From: Vespa crabro
Lineage: Eukaryota > Arthropoda > Insecta > Hymenoptera > Vespidae
Assembly: GCF_910589235.1 (NCBI RefSeq)
Contig: NC_060964.1
Span: forward strand, 1,352,571 to 1,416,570
DNA: 64,000 nucleotides
Direction: 5' to 3'
Part shown: piece by piece, positions 35,191 to 46,987 of the stretch
Layout of the letters: the number at the start of each line of letters is the position of its first letter
Position numbering within the stretch: position 1 is the stretch's first letter
The notes under the pieces: model-generated
What the model saw: the letters and a program-made list of their open reading frames with translations, nothing else
Database searches by the model: none
Told to the model about the DNA's origin: nothing
Position numbers and translations under genes: made by a program

Positions 35191-37373
35191 AGTTCAAAGG
35201 GCCAATTGAAAAGAATGAGTTTTTCATAGAAAAATCAAAAGGACCTCTTTTCGAGACCAACGAACGTTTCTTATCGTTACATAATCGACGTAATGAACGT
35301 ATACGCCTCGATGATTGTTACGATTGAAAGAAAACACAAATGAAGTTTTGTAATCGCATAATACCATAATCGTGACTTTTAAAATTGCACGACGTCATAA
35401 TATGTCGAACGAATAATAACGTAATCAAAAGGAAGAAGATATCAATGGAATTTTTATTTTCAATATTAATCGCGTTAACGTTGATCGCCCTTTCGATAAA
35501 GTTAATATTCATTGATATATATTTCCCTCTATGTTCTATCTTGAAAATCAATTGAAAATATAGATGCGATAAAAAAAGGAAAAGGTACGACTGAGTTCTG
35601 TGCGACGTTGATGCATGAAAAATAATGATGATAATGATGATGTTGAGGATAATAAAGAAAGAAAGAAAGAAAAAGAATATAAAAAGAAGAAAAAAAGATT
35701 ACAGTCATAAACAATTGGAACCATATCGAAAGACATTATCCGCAATACATATATCTATATTTTCGCTTGGATGAAAATTTTAAATGATTGCAATTTGGAG
35801 AATTCACCGTGCGAATAAGCGAGAATGAATCTTTAAGAAAAAGCAGAAAATTGCAAATCATCGAACTTGCGCACCAACGAAACCTAGTCGAGTGGAAAGA
35901 GTTTACAAATACTTTCACGAGCAACATGAAACATACGTGATATGTACGTGAATACATACACCCATGCATACGCACACGCGCACATATACAACATACAGAT
36001 AGACAGATACAGACAAACGCACACACACATACATACATATATAAACACACATACACAAAGTGTGCTCTTCGTGCTTTAACGAAAATGGACGTCACGTCGA
36101 AATATATCGCACTGCTTGCAAAAATCATGAAAAGAGTCGAGTCACTGACGCTTAACGACACAAATTTCTCCTAGAAGAGATGTTTCTTTGCCATAGTTAT
36201 GATGGCAACGGAAGGAGGAGGAAGAGGGCACTGAAGATGTTGCTGGTAGAGTGGAGTGGGGGGGGGCAGGAGAAGGGAGGGCGATGGCAACAAGTACACT
36301 TTGTAAGATAGCTTTTGACATTTGTAGTTACCACTGATGACGTCGACGAGAGCGAATGTATATTTTTCACTATACTCGTCCTTGACTCATCTTAACAACC
36401 TCCTATGGCCAACGAAATTCGAGCTATATGAGCTTTGGAAACGATGATATCAACGTAATTAATATTTTACAATATCATATGTATTTCAAATATCTATTTC
36501 GATGAGAATGATATTTAAAAATATTTAATACGTCGATCGAGTGTTTCAATAATGAAAATTGTAAAATAGAAAAAGTTCATAAAGAACGTTTCATCATATT
36601 GTCGATGATTTAAAAGCCAATCGTTTCCGTTGTTGATTTTTTTGAGAAAAAAAAAACAAAAAAAAAGAAAAACAAAAAATATATATATACATACTGTCGT
36701 TCTCTTTGTTCGACAATAGGACAATTCGAGAAAATCAAACTAGCTCGAATAGATTCTTTAATGATTTGTACTTACAATGTCAACGAAATGAAGTACTACG
36801 TCTCGTGCACGTGTAACCTTCCGTTTTGCGTAACCATGACATTGAAAATCTTTCTTATACGTACATTAACCCGCTTTCTATTTTCATTAAGGGGAAAAAA
36901 AAGAAAAACAAAAACAAAAAAAAAATCCCCTTTCTCTTTGTTCTCTTTCTCCTTCTCTACCATCTCTTTTTTATTCTTTTTTTTTCTTTATCTTCCGCAG
37001 AACCTTCCTCTTTCCCTCTCCTTATATCAAGATTACCACTTGGTCATTTATCGCGCGTAATTACTTTTTCATGACCTTCGCTCGTCATCTTTCCATGTCT
37101 TTTTAACCTAATGGGAAAGTATATGCATCCGTACATATATATATGTATATACACATACACATACATACATGTCATACGTAGTTACATCGAGGAAATATGC
37201 AGTTTCTCTCGCATATCACCTACAACATTCCATTCGCTTAAGAGATCGATCGTTTCAACGACATTATAAAATGTAAAAGTAACTCGCGAAAGTATCAGTT
37301 AAGAGAGTACGCATTCTCAAAGGCCAATTTAATGTATAAAAATGATAACTCTTTCATAGAAAAAATTTGTTGA

Positions 37374-37404
<31 letters not shown>

Positions 37405-38268
37405 TTCTTTGTTTCTTTCTTTCACTCCTTTTCTTCTTAAACTCCGTTGGATTCCTCGAATATTTTTCCTTTTTCTTTTCCTTTAAACAGAATTTTCTTC
37501 GATAAAAAGAAAAGCGTTTCTTTATTGAACGATAAAAATGAAAGTGTTCGTGGAAGAATAGCCGAGAGAGTCATTTGTTTTTCACGAGTTCGTCGTTCGT
37601 TCGTTCGTTCGTGAATCGGAAACAATCGAGATTAGCCGAAGATTATATTTGAAAGTAATCGCGCGCGCGCTTTTTCAAAAGCTATCTATCTCGTCATTGT
37701 AAATATTTATCTTTAGTCTTGTGAAGGTCGAATGTGGTAATATAGAAAATACAAAATAAATCAAAGAAAGAAAAGAGGAGAGAGATGAGAAAGAGAAAGA
37801 AAGAGCGAGAGAGATAGATAAAAAGAGAAGATTTATAATAGTAAATAAGGGAGATGAAGTTGGATTAAAAAAAGAAGAAAAAATTTATACGGTAAAACAA
37901 TCGAGCTTACATAGAACAACAACTATCGAATTATCAATAATATGAATCCATATTTCGACCGCGAAACCCAATGATGGCAGGACCTTCATCGGCTAGTTGC
38001 ATCCTAGCTCTCGTGATTTATCTCGAATCCTCCCTCCCATCCTTTCTTTAACTCTAGTTACCTCCCCGCTCCTCAATACCATAGATATGCGTAAAAATGC
38101 CGAAATAGAAAGTCACCAGTTCGCTGGCACGCTTCGAAAGCTCTTTTCCCTTTCTTCTCGTTCTCCACTGACTAAATTTCCTTAGACTTCAGAGAAGCTA
38201 AGCGGTTTCTTTGTTAAGCCGGTAAAGAATGTTAAGAAAAAGAAAATAAAAGAAAATAAAAGAAAATT

Positions 38269-38272
<4 letters not shown>

Positions 38273-38320
<48 letters not shown>
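38273..38320. repeat. (GA)n microsatellite
   Basis: Pure GA array of about 24 units. A TA array follows at 38399-38434, just downstream (minus-strand sense) of the donor at 38466. Confidence 0.95.
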
Positions 38321-38323
<3 letters not shown>

Positions 38324-38398
38324 AGAAATTCCATTCGAGACCGGAAACAAGGGTATTATAATCGAGAAGGGAAGTGAAAGTAAATATATATATACAAA

Positions 38399-38435
<37 letters not shown>

Positions 38436-38466
38436 GTATGTATATATATTTTTTTTTTACACTCAC

Positions 38467-38711
38467 CGTTAACAACGTTCGAGGAGGATTCTCGTCCAAT
38501 TCTCCAATCTTTACTTTTTGACGTTTCCACAACCTACCTATTGCCGCTGCCTGTTTGTCTACTCGTAATATGTTCACTTGTTCCGACAGTGAAGAACTCA
38601 CCGAAACGAATGAGAAACAATTTGGTTTCAGGAGTCGAACGGACCAGCTGTATCGCGCCGCTGAAGTGCCCTCTATTCACGTAGTCAAGTCTTTACTTCT
38701 ATCGCCACCAT
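38467..38711 (-). other. Candidate 5' leader exon on the minus strand
   Basis: The minus strand shows two strong donors, TTTCG|GTGAGT near 38602 and TTAACG|GTGAGT at 38467/38466, downstream of a moderately GC-rich stretch. One frame is open without an ATG for about 65 codons up to the second donor (ending DENPPRTLLT). The first ATG (38711) opens only MVAIEVKT followed by a stop. I recognise no protein. The best guess is a non-coding first exon, possibly of ced-6, firing divergently from parcas. Confidence 0.35.
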
Positions 38712-39480
38712 ATTGATGCCTGTACGGTCGTGCAAAACCGCGCGAACATTCGAATTCGTAACTTCGATAGAGAAATGAGAATCTTTATCGTTTTTCTTTC
38801 TTTCTTTCTTCTTCTTTTTGTCTCTCGTTTCTTTTTTTCTTTTCCATAATTATCGAATAATGCTCCTTGTTGCACCATAAAATGTTCCAATTTGCTTTGT
38901 TATAAATAAAATATAGATAGCCTTGAAGAAATTTGTTTTCATATCTATTTTCATATTTCGTTATCTTCCTCCGTCTTGTCATATTGAAATGATTAATATT
39001 TGACGCTCGAAGATTTATTTTTGCAATTCAAATAACGATGTCAAATATAAGTAAATACACAGTGTTACGTATAACGCATAACTTTCTGAATAAAGTATTA
39101 CGTGAAAAATTCAACGTTTCCATGCGAATAACTTTTAGTTTGTTCTGATTTTATAACATTCAAGCACGTTTCATTCAATTATCGTATGATTCGACATTGT
39201 TGACGTCTATACGTACGATAATTCTGCTCCATGTTAGATCGTTCCTAACTACATGATTGTCGCAAATCTGTGTATCTTCGATTTGAAACATACATACATA
39301 AAAATTGACCCTGACCTCGTGCTTAAAATTTTAAATGATTTATTCGAGAATGATCTATCAAATTTTATATCGAATTAAAATAATCGAATATTCTAGTATA
39401 TTTTTATAATAGGTAGATAATAATATTACACATATTGTCGTTTTTAAAAAAGTTCTTGCTTTATATTTTAATGTCTTAAG
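38712..39480. other. Divergent intergenic region upstream of parcas
   Basis: AT-rich DNA between the minus-strand candidate exon and the parcas leader. No gene or repeat of note. Confidence 0.6.
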
Positions 39481-39615
39481 TAATCGTCGATTAGCAGAAC
39501 GATCTACGCACGGCCCTGCGGATATGTTCTAACATCCAACATGGCTACCTGATATGTAGCAGACGATATAGGTGCCATGAAAAATTGTAAATAAAATTCA
39601 TTTTTAGCTTTAATT
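39481..39615 (+). promoter_or_regulatory. parcas leader / proximal promoter with two short uORFs
   Basis: Contains ATGGCTACCTGA (39541-39552, uORF of 3 codons) and a second ATG at 39577 with stop at 39592-39594 (5 codons), both ahead of the main start at 39616. A pyrimidine-rich TTCATTTTTAG at 39597-39607 could alternatively be an acceptor, in which case the leader is spliced and the uORFs may be intronic. Confidence 0.4.
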
Positions 39616-39690
39616 ATGAGTGGACGTGTACAAAAGGAATGTGATGATGATTCTGATCGTGTTGACGATGCGGTGGATCCTAGAGTACAG
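39616..39690 (+). CDS. pcs: parcas coding exon 1
   Basis: MSGRVQKECDDDSDRVDDAV then DPRVQ; donor GTACAG|GTAAGA, phase 0. Confidence 0.88.
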
Positions 39691-42556
39691 GTAAGACAAT
39701 TTTTCTCTTAAACAAACAGAGTGTCATGGCTTTCGCGATCAGGCGTTTACGACATTGACATTTCCGTATTATGCGATCAGCAGCTTTTATCGACTGTGTT
39801 TTTACACGTCAAGATACATTCGTACTATGTTTAAATTATTGTACAAGCCCGATATGTATTTTCTAATTTTATTCGATTGTATGTCATTTGTTACGTTAGA
39901 AAATATGGTCGATGCATTTAGTTTCTTCTCCACCCCCTCCATTTTCCCTATGGAAACTGTTTTATCACAATTGGCACGAGACAAATTATGACGGTAAATT
40001 TGTTATTTACCGTTACATAAGTAAATTGTATTAAAATAAAATGAAATAAGAAAAAAAGGAAAGAGAAGAAAATATTAAATATCTCAATCGTTCTCATTAT
40101 GTTTACAAATTACTTAGATATTTTTTCTGATTTTTTAATTTTATCATGTATGTAACAATATGTTACATATTACTGTACATTCATAATGACTTTACATATA
40201 TGTTAATTTTTAAATCGCTGTAATAATTATTACAGATTGAACTTGAAAGATTGAACACAGCTACTGATGATATCAATAAACTTGAAGTCGATTTGGATGT
40301 GAGTATAATAAAAATGTATATGACCATGCTTTTAATTTTTATCATCCACTTTTTTCTTTTTTTATCTTTTTTTTTTTCTTTTTTTAAGTGAAGTTTAAAT
40401 TAGAAAACATGTATTCTTCAAAGGTTCAAATTAATTGCAAGTTTTGAAACGAGTTCTGACTAGATTTCATTGAAGTGATTGATGTATAGCATACAGGCAA
40501 AATGGATAATAGCTCATGAAGATGATCATCTACATAGTCGTTTATCACAATGACAGCTAAAGAAACTATTCATGACGTGAGACTTTGTACTGATTTGCCT
40601 TATCAGGATAAATTACGATACATGTATTTTACATTGCTTTATATTATACATTAGATTCCATTCATAAATAATTTGTTTTGTTATAATTATGTTTGAAAAA
40701 AAAATTATATATATAGACAAATACTAGCAAATATATATTTTATTTTTATTTTAGGAAGCAAGGGCCACATTCAGGGAGTTATTGTGTGAATCTACTATTA
40801 AAATTGATTCTCTGGCTAAGAAACTTGGAGCCTGTATTGAAAAATCTAGACCTTATTATGATGCTAGATTTAAAGCAAAAGAAGTAACTACAAGAATAAT
40901 AATTATAATAATATATAATATTATTACATAAATTATATAATATATAAATAATAATATATCGTAGGCTTTACAAGAGACACAAAAGGCTGCAATTAGATTT
41001 GAAAGAGCCAATAGTCAACATGCAGCTGCCAAAGAGATGGTATATTTAGCCGAAGAGGGATTAAGAACAGAAGGGAGATGTTTTGATCATGCGTGGCAGG
41101 TATATATATATACATACATCGTAGTTTAAATGCAAAATATTGATAAATAAGTTATAGTAAATACAAAGTTCTCTACTTTTGTAATCTTTCATTGAACATA
41201 AATATAGGAAATGTTAAATCATGCAACAGCTAGAGTTAATGAGTCAGAACATGAACGAGCTCTTTCTGAGGCAGAACATAGGCATACGACTGCGTTGTAC
41301 CATAAAGCAGAACATGAAGTCCAAAGATTACAACGAGAATTGAAACGTGCTATTGCCAAGTCAAGGTATGAATAACTGTTAATTTATGTGTTAAAGTATT
41401 GTTTACAATTTCAATGATATTATTATTGCATGGAAGTTATTGCATTTTTAAACAAACAACCCAGCTAATTTAATAAGCTAGAACCCTTTATTTGACAAAA
41501 GTGTCTTGATTATATATTATTATCAAGTTTTTATATTTCTTTTTAAATATATTTTTTTCCTTTTGTATTTGGTAGTGTTTGCATTTACTTTTTCTCCACC
41601 AATTATATTTAATATAATATTCTTGAATGTAGATATGATTTTTTATATAGATGTTAGGATATTTATGTCTTTTGGTTATATTCATGTTGGCAGTATGGGT
41701 GCACGTCGCAGCTTGCTTCTGATAAACAGTATCGCCTACAGGCACAACTTGCTCATGTTGTAAGTAGGATAGATAATCTTTTTTTTGTTTTATATTTTAT
41801 TTTGTGTGAGCTATTAAACCAGCATCATTTGAAATTTTATTTTTGAATTGTCATCCTGTTTGTGCATGAGTGGTATATTTATAAATATATTAATATAATA
41901 TTTGTATTATCAAAATCACTTTATGAAAATATGTATCTGCAAAAAATGAAAATGTTTCATTTTCTTGTATTGTAAATTAAATATAAAATGTAGATTATGG
42001 TTCTTCTATCAATCTCTATAAATTTCAAATTAAATATTTTAAATAATTAAACTTTATATTATTATCATAAACAATTATTTATCATTAAATCATAAATTAT
42101 ATGCAGGCCTTATTATGAAATGAAAGCACATTTCAATCAAATGTTGGAAGAACAAAAGATGAAAGTTAGTGTATTGGAGAGGTCAGTTGGTGATGCTAAA
42201 ATGACATATGCAGAAGCTTTGAGAAATTTGGAGCGTATTAGTGATGAGATACATAGAGTAAGTATTATAAAATAAATCTTTTAAATTTGTATAATCGGAA
42301 ATAATTGAAGAAATTTGTAATCGTTTTTATAGACAAGGCAATGTGATACTGCAGATGATTATGGAAAACATATAAGAGATGGTACAGATCCTTCTTCTAT
42401 ACAGACAAATACAGCTACTCCAACTGACTCAAGTGTAACCGGTTCACCAGATAGTACAGATTATACTAGTGATGAATATTTACGTCTCCCTGATAGAATG
42501 AGTCCAAGTACTCCTTGTCTTGTGCCTACCAAAGTAAATAATATATATTTAAAATG

Positions 42557-42603
<47 letters not shown>

Positions 42604-43900
42604 TTTCAATTATTATTAAAATTAATCATATGTATTATTTATTATAGATTGAGAGGAATCCATCTTCTGAATATTTGGGCCTAAATAATATGAATCTTTC
42701 AACTACAGAACCTCGAAAATATATAAAGCGAGACCGTCCGCGAAGCATCGCCACAACTGACACGAAACATATCGTACAATTAAATCATACAAGTTCTTCT
42801 ACATCTCGTTTATCTGATCTTTCTAGCATTATATCTCCTATTGAAAAGAAGGTTAAGATTCAATCACCTGTGCGCGATGAGAAAAATAATTCTGTAACAC
42901 AGAATGGCGAAGAATGGACAGAAATTAGTTTAAACAATTCTCCAGATGAAATTTATTACAACAACGACATCTATTCCGATGAAGAAGATCAAATTCCTTA
43001 TAAACCTTTACCAATGGATTTGAGCCCTGAAAATATCAAGCTTCCAATTCTTCCAGTGAATATTCAAGCATTACATAATGATCAAAATAATCGGAAACGA
43101 TTAGTTTCACAGAAATCATTACCTTCGATGACGCGAACGAATGAAGTTAGTTTAAGTGAAGAAAAGAGGGCAGAGGTCACACGAAGTCCATCAATAAGAA
43201 GTAAGGGTAAACTGGATAGTAGTTTGTCTAATTGGATTACTCGAAGTTCTGCTGCCAATGAAATGAGTGATGGTAGTTCTGGTATGTTATAGAAGCTTTT
43301 AAATAATTCACATTATTTATACGATAATTAAAGTGATTTAAATATGTAAAATATTTTATTTTTTAGCTAATTCAAGCAGAAGGCAATCTTTAGATATGTT
43401 ATGGGGTGGAGGAACAGGAGAACGAGTCAAAGAATTGTTAAATCATGGAATGATGATGCTAAACATATCTGGTCTAACAGAACGGCGTTCTAGTGAACCA
43501 AAAACAAGTGAAAGAGATAAGGAAAAATTTGAAAAATCAGAATCGAAAGGAAAGAAGGTTCCAAGTCCTCTAGAAAAAACTATGACTTATCTCAATGCAG
43601 ATGAAGAAACTTCAGACAGTGAAAGCTTAGCCAGGTAAATTTGTTAATTATAAAACATAAAAAAATATATATACGCATGATGCTTATGTTTGCATATATA
43701 CATAGACATTTATATGTTTATATAATAATTTGTTAGTAAATTATTTTATGTCTTTTTTATCTAGTGTGGAAATGTTAACAGAAGATCAAATATCATCTCT
43801 TATGATGGAACCTGATATGAATCAAGTTTGTCAAGAGATTCTAGGTACACCATTAGTAGAAGTCTGTCCTTTATTACAACAGCTTCAGCAACAACAGTAA
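39616..43900 (+). CDS. pcs: SH3BP5-family Rab11 exchange factor (Drosophila parcas orthologue), complete
   Basis: Ten coding exons (39616-39690, 40236-40298, 40755-40883, 40965-41099, 41208-41365, 42107-42257, 42333-42533, 42648-43281, 43367-43634, 43765-43900) join in phase to 649 residues. Residues ~26-237 form the SH3BP5 coiled-coil domain: VQIELERLNTATDDINKLE, GACIEKSRPYYDARFKAKEA, ETQKAAIRFERANSQHAAAK, SEHERALSEAEHRHTTALYH, SRPYYEMKAHFNQMLEEQK and YAEALRNLERISDEIH. Residues ~238-649 are a low-complexity Ser/Thr/Asp-rich tail with SSRRQSLDMLWGGG near 520 and a Gln-rich end (LLQQLQQQQ). Family knowledge: SH3BP5/REI-1 proteins are Rab11 guanine-nucleotide exchange factors, and fly Parcas binds the Tec kinase Btk29A. 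The start ATGAGTGGACGT is the first one in frame with the domain. Confidence 0.94.
40236..40298 (+). CDS. pcs: parcas coding exon 2
   Basis: IELERLNTATDDINKLEVDL D; acceptor TTATTACAG, donor TTGGAT|GTGAGT, phase 0. Confidence 0.92.
40755..40883 (+). CDS. pcs: parcas coding exon 3
   Basis: EARATFRELLCESTIKIDSL through RPYYDARFKAKE; acceptor TTTATTTTAG, donor AAAGAA|GTAACT, phase 0. Confidence 0.94.
40965..41099 (+). CDS. pcs: parcas coding exon 4
   Basis: ALQETQKAAIRFERANSQH through GRCFDHAWQ; acceptor ATATCGTAG, donor TGGCAG|GTATAT, phase 0. Confidence 0.94.
41208..41365 (+). CDS. pcs: parcas coding exon 5
   Basis: EMLNHATARVNESEHERALS through LKRAIAKS plus two bases of an Arg codon; acceptor AAATATAG, donor TCAAG|GTATGA (phase 2). 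Confidence 0.94.
41366..42106 (+). other. pcs: parcas intron 5
   Basis: 741-bp intron, AT-rich apart from the 41694-41759 exon-like segment. Confidence 0.85.
41694..41759 (+). other. pcs: Candidate cassette exon in parcas intron 5 (66 bp, frame-preserving)
   Basis: Flanked by TGTTGGCAG acceptor and GTAAGTAG donor, length divisible by three. Spliced between exons 5 and 6 it is open in frame and would insert about 22 residues (core MGARRSLLLINSIAYRHN) at the Arg187 junction. If the donor were not used, translation would stop at once (TTGTAA). Not part of the conserved family sequence; no expression evidence. Confidence 0.4.
42107..42257 (+). CDS. pcs: parcas coding exon 6
   Basis: (R)PYYEMKAHFNQMLEEQKM through LERISDEIHR, the last helices of the SH3BP5 domain; acceptor ATTATATGCAG, donor CATAGA|GTAAGT, phase 0. 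Confidence 0.94.
42333..42533 (+). CDS. pcs: parcas coding exon 7
   Basis: 67 codons, TRQCDTADDYGKHIRDGTD through MSPSTPCLVPTK; Ser/Thr-rich. Acceptor TTTTTATAG, donor ACCAAA|GTAAAT. Confidence 0.92.
42558..42596. repeat. (TA)n microsatellite in parcas intron 7
   Basis: TA array of about 19 units in a 114-bp intron, leaving little other sequence. Confidence 0.95.
42648..43281 (+). CDS. pcs: parcas coding exon 8
   Basis: 634 bp; IERNPSSEYLGLNNMNLSTT through NEMSDGSS, a disordered polar region with acidic SDEEDQIPYKPLPMDLSP. Acceptor TATTATAG, donor GGTAGTTCTG|GTATGT (phase 1). Confidence 0.93.
43367..43634 (+). CDS. pcs: parcas coding exon 9
   Basis: (A)NSSRRQSLDMLWGGGTGER through DEETSDSESLA; acceptor TTTTTTAG, donor GCCAG|GTAAAT (phase 2). 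Confidence 0.92.
43765..43900 (+). CDS. pcs: parcas terminal coding exon 10
   Basis: (S)VEMLTEDQISSLMMEPDMN through CPLLQQLQQQQ, stop TAA at 43898-43900; acceptor TTTTATCTAG. Confidence 0.92.
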
Positions 43901-44289
43901 CTTTCTTTTCCTTATTAATATTGACCTTATTTTAGCAAAAAAGAAAAGTGTTCAAAATTTGAATAATGTTATATAATATCAAAGCAGTATTTTTTGTTAG
44001 AAATTCATTTGTACACGTAAATCCACTATTTTATGTTTCTTTTTTTATTAAGTTATGACTAGGAACTAATTAAAATATGGTGCATATAGAATATTATTTT
44101 GTAAATACTATTTCATATATAATGAATGTCTGTAAGGTAGAATGTGAAATTGCATTGTCTTTTAAAATATTTATATATGCACTTTTGAACTTGCTTTTTT
44201 CTTGTTAGTGCCAGTAATTACTATTTTTAAATCTGTGTGTACTTTAATACATTATCATAATTCTAAAAAGCCTAAAAGATTTTATGTAA

Positions 44290-44343
<54 letters not shown>

Positions 44344-46539
44344 TGAAGTACATTGATCAGAGAATCATTAAGAATCATTCCATTAATCTTCTATTCATTC
44401 AATGTATAATAAACCATAGGAAAAAAGTTCGTTAAAGCAAGCAATATATAGTAAATATTAATATTAAATAAATATCGAATTAATTACATAAATTGCTCTT
44501 GCTAATCGTACGCAGTTCTTGTATTTGCAGTGCTCTTCTATATTTTTGGCTTAAATTAATAATAACTGCTGTACGATACAAATATAGAGCTATTACAAAA
44601 TATATATTAAACATTAATAATCAACAAAGTAGGAAACTTTGTAACTATAATTTAACCTTAAACAAATTACATTAGAATAGAATTTTTATGCCTCTTTTTC
44701 CATAGCACAAAAATGACGAAGAAAACTATCATAAATATTAAATTCAAATTTTATGAAAATCTCTCTTATTCATCACCAGTGAAGTGCTTGGAAAAAGTAT
44801 TTATATTTTATCATTAAAAGATATATAGAACAGATCTCTATTAATCATAATTCATTAAAGTAATTGACATTAGTCAATGATGTTAGTCTCCCTAAAACAA
44901 TTTCTTACATACATATGTATGTGAGGAGTTGCTTATATATATATATATATATATATTCAAAATATATATATGCAATATACATATAATTATTTACAATTAT
45001 ATGTAAGAAAGACTTGTATTTATTAAGATTTTTAGTTTTGAGGTGTAGTATACGCCTATAAAGTTAGTGACACCAATTTGGAAATAACCTGTATACTCAG
45101 GTAGAATGAAGTGATAAAAATAGACAGGATTGTAAAAATTCTAACAAGCACATTTATTTAAATATAGAGATACAATGCAGAACATTTATCAAAAAATATC
45201 TTTAGTTTTACATATTATGGCTTATATAATCTTAAAAGTTATTATAAGAAATGATCCAGTCATACAAAATCGTATTGATTAGTCCAAGAGAATATAGTAA
45301 AATGACATTAAAATATATATCTTAACAACAGATTTTACCAGTTTTATCGCAGCGGGATGTGATATAGTTATTAGCATTTTTAAATATGAAGATGGAACAT
45401 ATATGGATTGTAATAAATACTGCAAAAATGTGCATGCAATATGCTATTTATAAAGAGTAATATATATGTAATGTATACATAATGTATATGTATGTATGTG
45501 CGAATGTAGATAAAGAAATACAACACACAACATACATATAACATATTAACAAATGTTATTTATTATTGATATATAATTACTGAAAAACACAATTAGTTAA
45601 AATTTTAAACACAGATGAAAAGCAGTTTTTATAAGAAAGGCAATTACATTTTTATAAGAAGTATCATGAGAATTACTACACATTTTCTTATCATATTTTT
45701 TTTTTATAAACTAGTTAAATTGATATAAAATTATGAAATACTATATTTTTTCTGATATTATACTCTAAATTTGGAAATTTCTTAAGCAGAAAATATTATA
45801 TAAATGTGTCTTATTAAAGTTAGCTTTTTAAACTTATAATTTTTATTTTGTCAAAACGAGGCTTATAGAAAAAATACATTCTTTTAAAATAAATTCTTTT
45901 TTCTTAAAATTTTATTTGGCAATATTATATAGACCGTAATAATTTCTGTGAAATCATTATCTAAGAAGGGAGGTACTTTGCACGATTCTTCCATCATAAA
46001 AGTTAAATGTAAAAACCTTTTGACTCTACTTAGGCAAATTAGTTAATAATCATGTTGTTGTTCTCAATGTAAATTATGAATCATAGACTTCAACAAGTAT
46101 TTTCTTCACTAATATGCTATAACATTACGAATTATCGCAAGAGCATAATTATTAATAATAATTGTAAATATATAATAATGTATATGTAAATGTAACTATG
46201 TATATACAAACATATTCATTAAATCATCGCAAATGTAAACGGAGTAATTTAATAGTACTAATTTTATAGAAAAAAAAAATTTATTTACCATTATGCAAAA
46301 ATATCTTTATAATATTTCACAATCCTATAAATAATCTGAATGAACTAAAGTGTAAACTTAAAATATTCTTAGTGGCCGATCGATTGTATTATATACATGT
46401 GTTTATTTCCACTATCAACCGAAGATAAATCGTCGTCGAGAAACACAATAGCTTATCTTTAAGAACGTCACATCATAAAAGGCGCCAATTCGAATATATC
46501 GAGAAATAATACTATCGAAAAATAGTTTGATTATATGTC
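43901..46539. other. parcas 3'UTR and parcas-Clasp spacer
   Basis: AT-rich, with candidate AATAAA poly(A) signals near 44408 and 44466 and a TA array at 44288-44339. No other gene recognised; the short open frames have no family signature. Confidence 0.65.
44288..44339. repeat. (TA)n microsatellite
   Basis: About 26 TA units in the likely parcas 3'UTR. Confidence 0.95.
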
Positions 46540-46570
46540 TCGTGTGCCTAGAGTGGCGCTGTTGTCGTTC

Positions 46571-46603
<33 letters not shown>

Positions 46604-46798
46604 TGCGAAAAAGAGTAAGTGAAAAAGAGAGAGAGAGAGAGAGAAAGAAAGAGCAATAGAGTAAGAGAAGGAAAGAGAGAAAGACAGAGAAACGGTAGGA
46701 CAGTGAAATCAAGATGGCGTCGCGTGTATGGTGCCGATGATCGCAGTGCTCGTACGTTGATAGAGATTACAATCATTTTAGACGTACTATTGGGCGCC
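46540..46798 (+). promoter_or_regulatory. Clasp 5' leader / promoter region, GA-rich, with a uORF
   Basis: GA-rich block (46565-46690) of GAGA-type sequence, then a less AT-rich stretch directly before the Clasp start. AAGATGGCGTCGCG at 46711-46724 matches the YY1/Pho core and supplies an ATG (46714) in strong context that opens an 8-residue uORF ending at 46740. The transcription start was not placed. Confidence 0.45.
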
Positions 46799-46987
46799 AT
46801 GTCGGGAAATCCGCGGGACATGGACGATTTTATGCCGTTATTGTCCACGACGGATATAAAGAAAAAACTTTCGGTCGGTGATTTGATACTGAACTACCTG
46901 GGTGACCCGGATAAAAGCATCGAATGTGAAGACATCGGACTCTTCATCGACAACGTGATACCATGGCTAACCAACGGCAATCCGAAG
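46799..46987 (+). CDS. chb: Clasp coding exon 1
   Basis: 63 codons, MSGNPRDMDDFMPLL through NGNPK, donor CCGAAG|GTAAGG, phase 0. The frame is open upstream through the GA-rich leader, but the conserved N-terminus begins at this ATG. Confidence 0.92.

Larger units (their letters stand above)
20909..38466 (-). other. Region upstream of ced-6: probable long 5' introns and regulatory DNA
   Basis: No independent protein-coding gene could be recognised on either strand in this ~17.5 kb. The acceptor at 20908 shows that ced-6 has at least one upstream exon; the candidates are 24035-24074 (coding, phase-compatible with exon 2) and 38467-38711 (non-coding). The rest is AT-rich DNA with many microsatellites, two minisatellite-like tracts (31.66-32.29 and 34.44-34.83 kb) and short low-complexity open frames. 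Confidence 0.6.
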
